From Rhodopirellula bahusiensis (GTDB lineage: Bacteria > Planctomycetota > Planctomycetia > Pirellulales > Pirellulaceae), in assembly GCF_002727185.1 (NCBI RefSeq), contig NZ_NIZW01000007.1, positions 310,001-374,000 of the forward strand: a stretch of DNA of 64,000 nt, given 5' to 3'. The translations under genes and the position numbers were made by a program. Positions 18,256 to 29,102 of this stretch are shown piece by piece. The notes beneath the pieces were generated by a model. That model made no database searches. It had not been told where the DNA came from and saw only the letters and a program-made list of their open reading frames with translations. Within the stretch, counting starts at the first letter, position 1, and every line of letters begins with the position of its first letter.

Positions 18256-20301
18256 TCATTTGACCCATTGCAGCCAAGCATCCACGTAGGCGATTGGCGT
18301 CAAGTTCATGCCGGCCTGAAACGCTTGCGGGAACGGCTGGCCCGACTGCAGGTTTCTCATCACGGCGTCAAAGCCACGTCGGTTCTGACGAGACAGCAAA
18401 GACTCCGCGATTGCAACCGCCATCCGGTCAGCTCGTTCGGGTGGTAACTTGCCGTTGAGGAAGTCCTTGCCGGACTTCAAGCTCCCCACCGCGGTGACCA
18501 ATTCCGCCTGCCGACGCATGTTCTCGTTTCGATCGCGTTTGGATTCGCCACCCGAAACCGCAGTCCCGAGCCCTTGGGCGAACCACCGAGGCACACCGTC
18601 GCCGCGACTGACCACGGCGAGACTTGCGACCGGAGCCACCACACGCTCGGCGATCTCTTCCTCCGTCGCTCGTTCGGATGCAACCACCGCGACGTAGGCT
18701 CGAATCCCGTCGTACTTCCAGTGCGACTGCCAATCGGTGGGCACGCTCCTGCCCTCAACCATTTTGGCAAACTCGCTGTAGTCATAGCGTTTGGGCAAAA
18801 CGCAGATCGACGCTTTGCCGTGGAAGAAATCCTCCGGAGTGCCGCCTGCCGTAGGCAAAAACTTTCGAGCTTGCACGAGTGCCGCTTCCGCTGACTCAGC
18901 GACTGTTTCAAGCGTTGCTGGCGAGACTTCGCCCCAAACCGCGAAGTGGTCGCTCTGGTGATTCTGCATTCGATTGACGTCAGCACCTGCCAAACGGAAG
19001 TTCTCTTCCGCGATTTTCGCTCGTCGCTGGCTGACCTCAGTGGATGCCGCCGCGGACAACCAAGCCTGCGCGGTGACGACCTTCATTGGCGTTTGCACCA
19101 AAGACTCGTCCACCTTGGCACCTTCGCTGATCCAGGTCGAAATCAACTGGATGTCGCTGTCCGAAAGCGGCGGACGACCACCGGCCGGCATGCGATCACC
19201 GGCGCTGCCGCGAAGTTTCTGAACGAGCAGGCTTGCTTCGCCATCACCAGGTTTCATCACGGATCCGCTGTCGCCGCCTCGAAGCATTTGAGCGAGCGTG
19301 TCCATTCGTAAACCGCCGCGAGTCTGCATCGCGTCCAAGTGACACCCGGTACAGTTCTCCACCAACAGCGGTGCCACGTCCTTCGAGAACGAAACGGTTT
19401 CATTGCCGGTTGGCTTGCCGACCATCGTCGGCTGATCGGGTTCTGGTGTCGCTGGCGTGTCGGGAGTTGCCTCGCCGCTTTTCAAGCTGGTCAGCATCGC
19501 GGTGGGATCAGGGCCATCAAACTTGGCACCTTGCGTGACCCACTGCTTCAACGTGTCCAATTGTTCCTTGCTGACTTTTCCTCCGCCGCGAGGCATGTCG
19601 CCGGTTTCGATCGTTTCAATCAATCGACTGGCAATCACATCACCGGGAAAAACTACGACTCCCTCGGGGGGCCCTTCCATCAACTTGGCAAACGTCGGCA
19701 TCGCGAATCCACCTTTGCTGCCGCGAATGTGACAGCTGCCACATTTGTCGACCAAAATCGGTGCGACCTCCGAGACAAAACTGACGCCATCGGTACTGGG
19801 CTGATCCGACGGATCCGACGATGATTCGGCCATTGGCTCGGTCGTCGCCTTGGGTCGTTCCGGAATTCGGAATGGCGGCAGCGTGACTCCTTCCAGTTCC
19901 AACATCGCGCGAGCGTTGACGATTCGGCGCATCATCGGCAGCAATGCATCGTGCAGGTCGGATGACTCGGCATTGCCGGCCACTTCGATCTGCTTGATCG
20001 CTTTACGAAGAGCATCACCGGACGTCTCGTAGTCGCCACCGGCATACGCGGCACCGGCTCGCTTCACCTGCATATCGACCGACTGAACAATCGTTCGCGA
20101 TCTCGCATCCAACGGTTTGGCGACCGCTCGCGAATTGGTTTCTTGCCCAACAGCCGGAGCGATTCCACCGGAAAAGGACAACAGTGCCGTCCCAGCAAGC
20201 AACGTCACCGCCGCGAAAACGCGGAGGGCCGGGCGGCGAACGTTCCACTTTGAAACGATCGAAATCCCCTTTGAAACGACCTGAATCATCGTCACCAACA
20301 T
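18256..20301 (-). CDS. Secreted di-haem planctomycete cytochrome-type protein
   Basis: The ATG at 20301 gives an N-terminal signal/anchor (hydrophobic [23 protein letters not shown]). A helical region is followed by two planctomycete cytochrome C modules. The first has [14 protein letters not shown] and ends [11 protein letters not shown]; the second has [16 protein letters not shown] and ends [13 protein letters not shown]. Both contain CxxCH haem-attachment sites. The C-terminal part, about 260 residues, resembles the peptidase-like DUF1570 fold only loosely, with no HExxH seen. It is likely periplasmic and may couple electron transfer to another activity. The next gene, trhO, starts only 18 bases downstream. 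Confidence 0.8.
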   Translation of the reverse strand: MLVTMIQVVSKGISIVSKWNVRRPALRVFAAVTLLAGTALLSFSGGIAPAVGQETNSRAVAKPLDARSRTIVQSVDMQVKRAGAAYAGGDYETSGDALRKAIKQIEVAGNAESSDLHDALLPMMRRIVNARAMLELEGVTLPPFRIPERPKATTEPMAESSSDPSDQPSTDGVSFVSEVAPILVDKCGSCHIRGSKGGFAMPTFAKLMEGPPEGVVVFPGDVIASRLIETIETGDMPRGGGKVSKEQLDTLKQWVTQGAKFDGPDPTAMLTSLKSGEATPDTPATPEPDQPTMVGKPTGNETVSFSKDVAPLLVENCTGCHLDAMQTRGGLRMDTLAQMLRGGDSGSVMKPGDGEASLLVQKLRGSAGDRMPAGGRPPLSDSDIQLISTWISEGAKVDESLVQTPMKVVTAQAWLSAAASTEVSQRRAKIAEENFRLAGADVNRMQNHQSDHFAVWGEVSPATLETVAESAEAALVQARKFLPTAGGTPEDFFHGKASICVLPKRYDYSEFAKMVEGRSVPTDWQSHWKYDGIRAYVAVVASERATEEEIAERVVAPVASLAVVSRGDGVPRWFAQGLGTAVSGGESKRDRNENMRRQAELVTAVGSLKSGKDFLNGKLPPERADRMAVAIAESLLSRQNRRGFDAVMRNLQSGQPFPQAFQAGMNLTPIAYVDAWLQWVK

Positions 20302-20590
20302 CTTTGTTCGAGTATCTGCCAATCACTCCATCATAGACAACAAACGCAGTTCTTCCCGAAAAAGACTCACTCGACGTGCTGTCTTCGCCTGGAGTTGCCC
20401 GCGTGATCGGCAACACCCTACTCACGCCATTCGGGCCTCCCCCTGCCCTGCTCCGCGAAGATCGCACGTCCTGTGGCGAGATCTTCGATCGCGGAAGGAC
20501 GTCCGCCGCCCCGCTTGGCCCTTCCCCGTTTCCCCCTTGCTCTTTTACACTGCCGCATTGGCCTTTCCCGCAATATCCGGCAAGAACACG
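20302..20590. promoter_or_regulatory. Divergent promoter region upstream of guaA
   Basis: A 289-base region between divergent genes. It contains a copy of the CCCTGCCCTGCTCCG motif (20441-20455). Next to it is a set of inverted repeats around 20456-20500 (gaagatc...gatcttc and acgtcct...aggacgt) that could fold into one branched structure ahead of guaA. No gene was seen. A regulatory leader for guaA is possible but not shown. Confidence 0.4.
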
Positions 20591-22183
20591 ATGACCTCAT
20601 CTGCGAACACCACCTCGCCCGCCATCGCTGAAACCACCTGGCTCACCGACCAACGCATTTTGGTCCTCGATTTTGGATCTCAGTACGCCCAACTGATCGC
20701 CCGCCGCGTCCGCGAACAAAACGTCTACTGCCAAATCGTTCGCCATGACATCTCGGCCGAACGCATCGCGGAACTGGCCCCCAAAGGCATCATCCTCTCG
20801 GGCGGCCCCAACAGCGTTTACGAAGAAGGTGCCCCGAAGTGCGACGAAGGATTGTTCGACCTTGGCATCCCCGTCCTCGGTATCTGCTACGGGATGCAGC
20901 TCGCCTGCCAAGCCCTCGGCGGCAAAGTCGACAATACACCCAGCCGTGAGTACGGCCGAGCGATGTGCGACTTCGTCGATCGCGATTCGATCTTCCGCGG
21001 CATGCAAGAATCCGAACAAGTCTGGATGAGCCACGGTGACCAGGTCTCACAGATCGCCGATCAGTTCACCGCGATGGCCAAGACATCGACTTGCCCCTAC
21101 GCCGCGATTCGCCACAACGAGCGTCCGGTGTTTGGAATGCAATTCCACCCCGAAGTCACGCACACGCCACACGGCGGCCAAATCCTTCGCAACTTTGTCA
21201 TCGACGCCTGCGGTTGCGATGGCAGTTGGAAACTCGGCGACTTCGCCGATGCAGCAATCGAATCCATTCGAAAACAAGTCGGCGACAAACGCGTCATCTG
21301 CGGCCTGTCCGGCGGAGTCGACTCATCGGTCGTCGCCGCGTTGCTCTACAAAGCCATCGGGCCACAACTCTCTTGCATCTTGGTCGACAACGGTCTGCTT
21401 CGTAAGAACGAACAACAGATCGTCTTGGAAGAGTTCAGCAACCACTTCAAGACCGACCTGCACGTCGTCGAAGCCGAAGACCGATTCCTGGCCGACCTGG
21501 CGGGCATCGATGAACCGCAAGAGAAACGTCGCCGCATTGGCCACGCCTTCATCGAATGCTTCAAAGACGAAGCCGCGAGAATCGAAGACGCACACTTCTT
21601 GGCTCAAGGAACGCTGTACCCCGACGTGATCGAAAGCGGTGCCGACAAAGACGGCCCGGCCGCCACGATCAAGCTGCATCACAATGTCGGCGGACTTCCT
21701 GAAGAATTGGGGTTTGAATTGATCGAACCTCTGCGAGACTTATTCAAAGACGAAGTGCGTCGCCTTGGTTTGGAACTGGGCCTGCCCGAACAACTCGTTT
21801 GGCGACACCCTTTCCCCGGCCCCGGATTGGCCGTGCGTTGCCTGGGTGAAATCACCCGAGACAAACTGGCGGTGCTTCGAGAAGCCGATGCGATCGTGGT
21901 CGAAGAAATCGAAAACGCGGGACTGTACCGAGACACCAGCCAAGCGTTCGCGGTTTTGCTGCCGGTGCAAAGCGTCGGTGTGATGGGCGATGCCCGCACT
22001 TACGACAACGCCGTCGCGGTTCGCTGCGTCAACACAGACGACTTCATGACCGCGGACTGGAGTCACCTGCCCTACGAACTGCTGGCTCGCATCAGCACCC
22101 GAATCATCAACGAAGTCAAAGGCGTCAACCGAGTTTGCTACGACATCAGCAGCAAACCGCCCGCGACGATCGAATGGGAGTGA
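20591..22183 (+). CDS. guaA: GMP synthase (glutamine-hydrolysing)
   Basis: GuaA aminates XMP to GMP. The glutaminase domain begins [16 protein letters not shown]. It has the nucleophile in [11 protein letters not shown] and the catalytic His/Glu in FHPEVTHT. The ATP-pyrophosphatase domain carries the P-loop [15 protein letters not shown], and the C-terminal dimerisation domain ends KPPATIEWE, the typical GuaA end. With the ATG at 20591 it has 530 residues, the usual length. The open frame to 20537 adds residues without family support. Confidence 0.97.
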   Translation: MTSSANTTSPAIAETTWLTDQRILVLDFGSQYAQLIARRVREQNVYCQIVRHDISAERIAELAPKGIILSGGPNSVYEEGAPKCDEGLFDLGIPVLGICYGMQLACQALGGKVDNTPSREYGRAMCDFVDRDSIFRGMQESEQVWMSHGDQVSQIADQFTAMAKTSTCPYAAIRHNERPVFGMQFHPEVTHTPHGGQILRNFVIDACGCDGSWKLGDFADAAIESIRKQVGDKRVICGLSGGVDSSVVAALLYKAIGPQLSCILVDNGLLRKNEQQIVLEEFSNHFKTDLHVVEAEDRFLADLAGIDEPQEKRRRIGHAFIECFKDEAARIEDAHFLAQGTLYPDVIESGADKDGPAATIKLHHNVGGLPEELGFELIEPLRDLFKDEVRRLGLELGLPEQLVWRHPFPGPGLAVRCLGEITRDKLAVLREADAIVVEEIENAGLYRDTSQAFAVLLPVQSVGVMGDARTYDNAVAVRCVNTDDFMTADWSHLPYELLARISTRIINEVKGVNRVCYDISSKPPATIEWE

Positions 22184-22281
22184 TGCACGTCGCTGCACCA
22201 CACCGCCAACATCATCACTTTGCAATTTAAACAACTGCAACCGTATTCTCCGCCTCCACCTTCAGCCCTCCAAGCGAAAAC

Positions 22282-23961
22282 ATGGCCGGTCAATTCATCT
22301 ACCAAATCATCGACCTGACCAAGAAACACGGTCAGCGAAAGATCCTCGAGAACGTCAACCTCGCCTTCTACCCCGGCGCCAAAATCGGTGTGCTCGGCCC
22401 CAACGGTGCCGGTAAATCCACCCTGCTGAAAATCATGGCGGGCATGGACACAGAGTTCGAAGGCACCGCCCGTTTGGGCAAAGGCTTTACGGTCGGCTAC
22501 CTCGAACAAGAGCCACCACTCGATCCGACCAAGACCGTTTTTGAAAACGTTCAAGAAGCCGTCGCGGAACGCCAAGCCATCGTGGACCGCTACAACGAGA
22601 TCAGCGGTTTGCTCGGTGAAGTCACCGACGACGACGAGATGCAAAAACTCTGCGACGAGATGGCGACGTTGCAAGACATCATCGACGCCAACAACCTGTG
22701 GGAACTGGATCGCTTCGTCGAAATGTCGATGGCGGTCATGAACTTGCCTCCCAAAGACGCCGAGATCACCAACCTGTCCGGTGGTGAAAAACGTCGCGTC
22801 GCACTTTGCCAGTTGCTCATCCGCCAACCCGACTTGCTGCTGCTCGACGAACCAACCAACCACCTCGATGCCGAATCGGTCTCGTGGTTGGAACAACACC
22901 TGGCCAGCTATCCCGGAACCGTCGTGGCCGTCACCCACGATCGTTACTTCCTGGACAACGTCGCGCAGTGGATCCTCGAAGTCGATCGCGGTCGTGGCAT
23001 GCCATTCGAAGGCAACTACAGCGCGTGGTTGGAAAACCGAGCCAAACGAATGGCTTTGGAAGAGCGTCAACAAAAGGCTCGCGAAAAGAACCTGGCTCGC
23101 GAATTGGAATGGATCCGTATGAGCCCCAAGGCTCGCCAAGCCAAGTCGAAGGCGCGGATCAAATCGTACGAACAAATGTCCGCCGAGCAGTTCGAGGATC
23201 GTCCCGACGATTTGGAAATCCAAATTCCTTCGGGCAAACACCTCGGCTCGTTGGTCATCGAAGCTCACCACGTCAACAAAGCGTTTGGTGAAAAGACCTT
23301 GATGACCGACATGAACTTCCGTCTGCCACCCGGCGGGATCGTCGGCATCATCGGCCCCAACGGTGCCGGCAAAACGACTCTGTTCAAAATGCTGACCGGG
23401 AACGAACCTGTCGACGGTGGTGAAATCAAAATCGGTGAAACCGTTGACCTCGGTTACGTCGATCAATCTCGCGACAAACTGGATCCGAACAAGACGATCT
23501 ATCAAGAGATCAGTGGCGGTCACGATTCGTTCGAAATGGGCGGCCGCGTCATGCACGCTCGCACCTACGTTTCGCGATTCAACTTCAAAGGCCCCGACCA
23601 AGAAAAGAAAGTCGGCGTGCTGTCCGGTGGTGAACGCAACCGAGTTCACTTGGCATCCTTGCTTCGAAAGGGCTGCAACGTGTTGCTGCTGGACGAACCA
23701 ACCAACGACCTCGACGTCGACACATTGCGTGCTCTCGAAGAGGCCATCGCGAACTTTGCGGGATGCGTTGTTGTGACATCTCACGACCGCTGGTTCCTCG
23801 ATCGCCTTGCAACCCATATCCTTGCGTTTGAAGGCGACGGGAAAGTGGTTTGGTGCGAAGGCAACTTTGACACCTACGAACGCAATCGTCGTGAACGCAT
23901 GGGCGAAGACGCCGACGATGATTCGCCCAAATCCCGATACAAGAGCATTCACGCGGGCTGA
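22282..23961 (+). CDS. ettA: Energy-dependent translational throttle protein EttA (ABC-F)
   Basis: An ABC-F ATPase of 559 residues that binds the ribosomal E site and gates translation according to ATP/ADP. It has two nucleotide-binding domains: Walker [10 protein letters not shown] with signature [15 protein letters not shown] and DEPTNHLD, then GPNGAGKTT with [15 protein letters not shown] and DEPTNDLD. The N-terminus ([17 protein letters not shown]) and the second signature are characteristic of EttA rather than Uup or Sal-type proteins. The inter-domain linker is rich in Arg and Lys, as expected. It follows guaA by 98 bases on the same strand. Confidence 0.95.
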   Translation: MAGQFIYQIIDLTKKHGQRKILENVNLAFYPGAKIGVLGPNGAGKSTLLKIMAGMDTEFEGTARLGKGFTVGYLEQEPPLDPTKTVFENVQEAVAERQAIVDRYNEISGLLGEVTDDDEMQKLCDEMATLQDIIDANNLWELDRFVEMSMAVMNLPPKDAEITNLSGGEKRRVALCQLLIRQPDLLLLDEPTNHLDAESVSWLEQHLASYPGTVVAVTHDRYFLDNVAQWILEVDRGRGMPFEGNYSAWLENRAKRMALEERQQKAREKNLARELEWIRMSPKARQAKSKARIKSYEQMSAEQFEDRPDDLEIQIPSGKHLGSLVIEAHHVNKAFGEKTLMTDMNFRLPPGGIVGIIGPNGAGKTTLFKMLTGNEPVDGGEIKIGETVDLGYVDQSRDKLDPNKTIYQEISGGHDSFEMGGRVMHARTYVSRFNFKGPDQEKKVGVLSGGERNRVHLASLLRKGCNVLLLDEPTNDLDVDTLRALEEAIANFAGCVVVTSHDRWFLDRLATHILAFEGDGKVVWCEGNFDTYERNRRERMGEDADDDSPKSRYKSIHAG

Positions 23962-24047
23962 TCCAGCTCCGCGATCGCTACCTCCGCGACACACGCGGAG
24001 GAATCCACTCATTCACCCATCTGTTTCCTTTCCACCTTTTCAAATTC

Positions 24048-24371
24048 ATGACGATTCTGCGCACAGGCACCAACGAAAAGTACGCCGAAGGCTTTGCAGC
24101 CGCCTTCGGTGGCGGATCAACCGCCGCGAAAAAAACCGCTAAGAAAGCGACCAAGAAGGCAACGAAAAAAGCCAAAACTCAGCCCGCTCAATCGAAGAAA
24201 AAAACCGCCAAGAAGTCGGTGAAGAAAGCTGCCAAGAAGAGCGTCAAAAAGGCTGTCAAAGCCAAAGCGGCAACGAAAACGGCAGTCAAGAAATCCGTCA
24301 AAAAGTCGGTGAAGAAGTCTGTCAAAAAGACCGCTAAGAAATCGGTCAAGAAGGCAAAGAAGAAGAGCTGA
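24048..24371 (+). CDS. Lysine-rich histone H1-like protein
   Basis: A 107-residue protein with two parts. The N-terminal 25 residues (MTILRTGTNEKYAEGFAAAF) form a compact, non-repetitive head. From about residue 26 to the end the chain is almost only Lys, Ala, Ser, Thr and Val in AKKA, KKSVKK and KKTAKK repeats, like the tail of eukaryotic H1 and of chlamydial Hc1/Hc2. It should bind DNA or RNA non-specifically. It lies 86 bases after ettA and may be expressed with it. The name is by composition only. Confidence 0.8.
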   Translation: MTILRTGTNEKYAEGFAAAFGGGSTAAKKTAKKATKKATKKAKTQPAQSKKKTAKKSVKKAAKKSVKKAVKAKAATKTAVKKSVKKSVKKSVKKTAKKSVKKAKKKS

Positions 24372-24498
24372 ATGCGTCTTGCGGAGTGGCCGGGAGGACC
24401 AAGCGTTTTCCCGTGCCCCTCGACATAACCGGCACGTCCTCCACAATGACGTTGCCCCCGCCAAGCGTCCCGCCTTCCAACTATCTTCGGTTCCCTTG

Positions 24499-27400
24499 AT
24501 GCCCGCCTCACCGTCCCGCGAACCAAACGGCAACCTGCCCGACCATCAATTGGCCGCCGCAGCCTGGTCGCCGCCCTCGCAGGACGTCCGCACGGCACTT
24601 CAAGCCCTGGTGGGCTATCTGAACTTTTCGTCCGGCCCCGCACCCACGGCTGTTTTTACGGCCTGGAACCAAGTTCACGACGAAGCCTCCGGTGGAGACG
24701 TGCTCAACGGCCCTCCACCTTTCTTGATCATGCGAGACTGGCTGGAAGAAGCCGCTCAGTCTCTGAAAGAAAGCTCCCCCGCATTCGCGAACATCGATCG
24801 TGTCCTGGGACTGACCAACCTGCTTTGGTCTGGTTTGCTGCCCGCCTATTTGGACTTTCATCGCGACCTGCTGTTCCATCAACCTCCTGAACTGCTCTTC
24901 AACGGCTTCTTCTTGGGACGCTGCGCCGAAGTCATGGTGCAACAGATCGGAGAAGACGAAACGATCGGCAGTGTGGACGACGAATCCGATCGCCTGCGTC
25001 AAATCATTGGCACTCTGAACGACTACGTCGGCTACCGTCCCGTCGCAGTGCTGGAAAACCGAGCCTGCCAACCCTACGCCCACGAGTTCGTTCGCCCGAT
25101 CCCGCAAGTCGTTCAAGGAGCTGGCATCACCGCCGGTCCCTACCGCGAATTGATCGAGCGTGCGGTGCTGGCGATCGAAGAAGCCCCGGATGACATTCTT
25201 CGTTCCGCGGCGATGGATCCAAAGCAGCTGCGTGAACTTTGCTTGGACCCACGAGCCTACGACTTTGATCACCCGGTCAATCGTCGACCGAACTATCACT
25301 TCGGCGGATGGGACGAGCACTCAATCGATTCCGATGGACGTTACGATCGATTCATCCTTCGCAGCGTGACGCTGGACTCCTTGCTCGCACGAGTCAACGA
25401 GACACCGGAACTGCCTCGCGACGAACTGCTCGAAGAAGCCGCTTCGGTGTTGGCTGGCACAATGCTGATGGCATCGGGCATCTCCGGTTGGGGTCCTGGA
25501 TGTTACAGCAGCGACGTGACCCTTCGTTCCCTGATGGTTCCGATCGCGAATTTCCGTGACGAGTTTTACAACTGGCGGATATCGCAGATCGGCGGCGAAC
25601 ACGGCCAACGTTTGCTCGACGAAGTCAAAACTCGACATCAAGCCTTCGGCGCCGCTCGACAAAACCTGAATGCGGCTTTGGCAAGACGTCGCGCCATTCA
25701 GTTGCAACACGTTCAGCTCGCCCGCATCTACGCTCGCGTGGGCTACCCCGATTCCGCAACCAAGCAAGCCGATGTGGTTCCGGCCACCTCCGCACGTTTG
25801 ATGTGCCGCATCGATTGCGGCATGACACTGGGCCTTCGAGCTCTTCGAACAGATCGCTTTCCCGACGCGGTCGAAGTCCCCGAGCAAACGTTCGATCTGA
25901 TTCGCCGCGCGATCGAATGCGGCGCATTGATGGACCCGTGGGACATCCTCGGCTTCACCGGCAACTTCAGTCTTTACCCCGGCATCGAAAATTCGATCCA
26001 CGACAGTCGACTCGATGAGTTGCTGTACATCATCGAGAATCTGTTTGGCTACATCGCTCGGGTGTGGAGCGAAGCTGCTGCCCGCGACGACGAAGTCGCC
26101 TACGAACGAATGGACCGTCAGTACCGCGAAGTCGCCCAGTGGTGGCGAACTTTCGCGGCGCACACCGTCGAGTCGGTCGAAGCGACCGACCCATGGGAAT
26201 CATACGAATCCGCTCGCTTGGTCGCACAAGCCCTCCGTCTATGGCATCGAGGCGGAGCCCAACGCGGCGACATCGCTTTCTGGGCACCTCACGCGGATTT
26301 GTTTGATTCGCCGCGAGCCTACATGCTGGTGATCTCGGCTCTGCTGGAACGCAAAGACTTCATCCCCGCACAGGCGCTTCTGATTCACTGGCTCTGCCAA
26401 GCCGACCGGGTCGGACTTCGCAGCGGAGCAAACTCGTTGCCGCGATTGGCTGAACGTTGGCTGCTGCAACTTCGCGCTCACATGCGTGATGACTCGCAAG
26501 CTTTATGGCCGCGGGTGAACAAGTTCTTCGACTACCTCGAAGCCAACGCCGAATCATTCTGGTCAGCACCGCGTTTCGAAGTCGGTGACGAAGAACCTCG
26601 GGATCGCCATCGCGACAATTGGGAACAAGAGCTAGCGGAAGCCAACGAGGACCCGTTCGGCTCACAAGAGGATGACGAAGAAGCGGGGCTGTTCGATGCC
26701 GCGTATGAAAACGTCAGCTATCGCGACACAACCGATGACGGCAACGAAGGTTCCATCTTTGACACCAGCAGCGACAGCAGCAGTGTTGATGAGCTGGAAG
26801 CCGAAGTAAAACGACTGGCCAGCCGGCTGGATTTCCTGCAGTCATTGGCACGCATGTGGGCCGTGGGTGCCGACGTTGCTTTGTCCGAAATTCATTCCGC
26901 CAATGAGTCGACTGGCCAAGCCGATCCAACGGACTCGGCCGACCCCGCCCGCCGGCAAGAACAGATCGAAGCGTTGTCTGCATGGGCTCGCCGTGCGGTA
27001 GCCAACCGGATCGGATTGCTCGAACTGCTGGGCGATGTTCGTGCCTACAAAATCAAACCTGCGGGCACCGACAAAGATTCCATGCGAATCTACGATCGCC
27101 GCCGCGTTCTCCGCGACAGCCTCATGGAACGGGTCATCACCACCGCGGTTGAAATGGCGGATGCCAGGCGACTGATCGCCAGTGCACTCGGTGCCCTGCA
27201 AGGCAAACTGCCCGAAGACGTGGGTGAAGAATTCGCTGAAGATGACGCGGGTGCGATTGAGCTGTTCTCAGCATTGATCGCGGGCGACTCCGAACGTGCT
27301 CGCGAGCGTTTCCCGACCTTCATCGAAGCGATCCTCAACCGCAGTTTGCTTTACATCCCGCTGTCCCGCGGCGGTGACCCGGTCAAGATTTACGTGACCC

Positions 27401-28704
27401 GGCTGCGAGAACGTGTGCTCAGGCACTTGCTGCATTGGCTCCCGCGTCGCGGACTTTTCGCGGAAACTTGCCGACTGATCGAAACCGCTCGCCAAATGGA
27501 ACAGCGGCATCCGATTGGTGCCGGTGCCGTGACGGAATTCGATGGCTTGTATCGAGCCGGGTATCGATCATTGGTGGGCTCCATCGCGGAGGCCGTCTTG
27601 CACGCCACCGCTGGCGAACCGCCCTCCCCTGCCCCGGCCGAAACTTCCGCGACAACGCGAGAACTCAGCGTTACCGACCAAGACGCAATCGCCGATCGTT
27701 TGATTCCTCTGCTGGAACGATTGACGGAAACGATGCTGGGAAGTTGGTTGGCTCACAGTCAAACGCTTCGCTTGTCGCCGCTCGAAGCCGTCAGTGATCC
27801 CGCTAAGTGGGAACGCCTCATCGAGTTCATTCAGCGTTACGGCGATCCAATCTTCACTCAAGGCTTCTTGCAACTGAGCAACGTTCGCGCGGTGCTGCAC
27901 CAGGACGTCTCATCGTGGCTGGAGCGTGCCATGACGGACGGAGACGACTTGCTCGAAGACACGCAGCTTTTCCGAGATCTCGAGATCGGCAAGATCAAGA
28001 TCAACGAAGCCTCGCGTTGGATCACGCTGGTGTTCGAATCCTTGCTCGATCATCACGCTGAATACCAAGACTACAACAGCACGACGACTCAGAGCGATCG
28101 TGGCGAACTGATCTACACGTTCCTTGATTTCCTGCGCCTTCGCACTCGATACGAGCGCGTCGCGTGGAACCTGAAACCGATCATGTGGACCCACGAAGTC
28201 CTGGTTCGAATGGGACTCGACCAAGCGTCGCTGGGCTGGCGAGAAAGTCTGAATGAACGCATCGCCGCAGAAGCCGAACTGTACGTTCAAAAGCTTCGCG
28301 AATTGCAGCGTCGTCATTCCATGCGAATGCCGACCATTGCCGACCGCATCGAAGAACGATTTGTTCAACCGATGACGATCGACCGAATGCGGTCGTTGGT
28401 GGAACCCGCCATGAGCGACGCCGAAGCGGATCGATTCAGCGCAGCATTTGAACAACTCGAAGCGGAAGCCAACGAACTTTCGCGAACTCCCGTGGGCGTT
28501 GGTCTCGACCTGCCTCCTTGGTTGAGCGCGTTGGAAGACGAGGTCGAAAAGATCGGCAAACGAAACCTCATCAGCGAGATTGACCCTCAGGAACTGATGA
28601 CGATTCCGGTCAGTCCGCTGACGCTCGATGAACTCCAAACGCAACTCACGACGGCCCAAACCCAAGGCCGCCGGCTTCCTCACATGCGTCGCCGAAAATC
28701 GTAG
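24499..28704 (+). CDS. Very large protein of unknown function (1401 residues)
   Basis: I do not recognise the family. The start is the ATG at 24499 (MPASPSREPNG); the open frame extends to 24379 without support. There is no signal peptide or membrane helix, so it is probably cytoplasmic. The sequence is largely helical and rich in Leu, Arg and Glu. Trp-containing repeats such as AVFTAWNQVHDEASG occur near the N-terminus. An acidic low-complexity segment lies at about 700-770 (EDPFGSQEDDEEAG, DTSSDSSSVDELEAE), and a Pro-rich linker (GEPPSPAPAE) at about 1040. The two ends look like large helical-repeat lobes joined by a disordered hinge. Codon use matches the neighbours. Confidence 0.75.
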   Translation: MPASPSREPNGNLPDHQLAAAAWSPPSQDVRTALQALVGYLNFSSGPAPTAVFTAWNQVHDEASGGDVLNGPPPFLIMRDWLEEAAQSLKESSPAFANIDRVLGLTNLLWSGLLPAYLDFHRDLLFHQPPELLFNGFFLGRCAEVMVQQIGEDETIGSVDDESDRLRQIIGTLNDYVGYRPVAVLENRACQPYAHEFVRPIPQVVQGAGITAGPYRELIERAVLAIEEAPDDILRSAAMDPKQLRELCLDPRAYDFDHPVNRRPNYHFGGWDEHSIDSDGRYDRFILRSVTLDSLLARVNETPELPRDELLEEAASVLAGTMLMASGISGWGPGCYSSDVTLRSLMVPIANFRDEFYNWRISQIGGEHGQRLLDEVKTRHQAFGAARQNLNAALARRRAIQLQHVQLARIYARVGYPDSATKQADVVPATSARLMCRIDCGMTLGLRALRTDRFPDAVEVPEQTFDLIRRAIECGALMDPWDILGFTGNFSLYPGIENSIHDSRLDELLYIIENLFGYIARVWSEAAARDDEVAYERMDRQYREVAQWWRTFAAHTVESVEATDPWESYESARLVAQALRLWHRGGAQRGDIAFWAPHADLFDSPRAYMLVISALLERKDFIPAQALLIHWLCQADRVGLRSGANSLPRLAERWLLQLRAHMRDDSQALWPRVNKFFDYLEANAESFWSAPRFEVGDEEPRDRHRDNWEQELAEANEDPFGSQEDDEEAGLFDAAYENVSYRDTTDDGNEGSIFDTSSDSSSVDELEAEVKRLASRLDFLQSLARMWAVGADVALSEIHSANESTGQADPTDSADPARRQEQIEALSAWARRAVANRIGLLELLGDVRAYKIKPAGTDKDSMRIYDRRRVLRDSLMERVITTAVEMADARRLIASALGALQGKLPEDVGEEFAEDDAGAIELFSALIAGDSERARERFPTFIEAILNRSLLYIPLSRGGDPVKIYVTRLRERVLRHLLHWLPRRGLFAETCRLIETARQMEQRHPIGAGAVTEFDGLYRAGYRSLVGSIAEAVLHATAGEPPSPAPAETSATTRELSVTDQDAIADRLIPLLERLTETMLGSWLAHSQTLRLSPLEAVSDPAKWERLIEFIQRYGDPIFTQGFLQLSNVRAVLHQDVSSWLERAMTDGDDLLEDTQLFRDLEIGKIKINEASRWITLVFESLLDHHAEYQDYNSTTTQSDRGELIYTFLDFLRLRTRYERVAWNLKPIMWTHEVLVRMGLDQASLGWRESLNERIAAEAELYVQKLRELQRRHSMRMPTIADRIEERFVQPMTIDRMRSLVEPAMSDAEADRFSAAFEQLEAEANELSRTPVGVGLDLPPWLSALEDEVEKIGKRNLISEIDPQELMTIPVSPLTLDELQTQLTTAQTQGRRLPHMRRRKS

Positions 28705-29102
28705 GCAGCCTCGGGGCGGTCTAGCACGAAGGCTTCTCAAGCGTTTTGCAGATTCAAAACCTTGTTTCGGACGCTCGACCATTGCTAAGTGGCGAGCCGA
28801 CCGAAAAAAGAATCTTTGGTGGAATCGTAAAAAGTCAAAAAAACTTTGACTCGGGACCGACCGAAAAAGCCCTTCGCAAACCCGAATTCAGCGGTCAACG
28901 CGAAAGACATTGCGGGAAAACTGGGGAGCGATCTGCTCCTCTAAGCACCTTCATTCAACCTATCCTTCCTATTTTCACCTGTGGCGATCATTCAGCGGGG
29001 GCATTCAAGTGGGGCGGACAGGGTGCCGATCTAGATTGGCTCTCCCTTATCCCACCGATATACTCCCGTCTTCTAGTCTCGTCCTTGAAACGTTGAAAAT
29101 CG
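28705..29102. other. Intergenic region upstream of glgP
   Basis: A 398-base gap with no coding-like frame. It contains a perfect 7-bp hairpin at 28833-28851 (agtcaaa, loop aaaac, tttgact) that has a T-run on the minus strand. It also has a second hairpin (ggagc/gctcc) near 28923-28937 and the direct repeat gaccgaaaaa. The glgP promoter must lie here. Confidence 0.5.

Noticed and set aside
22138..24012. A 624-codon open frame on the minus strand
   Set aside because: It lies opposite ettA, which is complete and conserved. The frame is an artefact of GC-rich codon use on the other strand.
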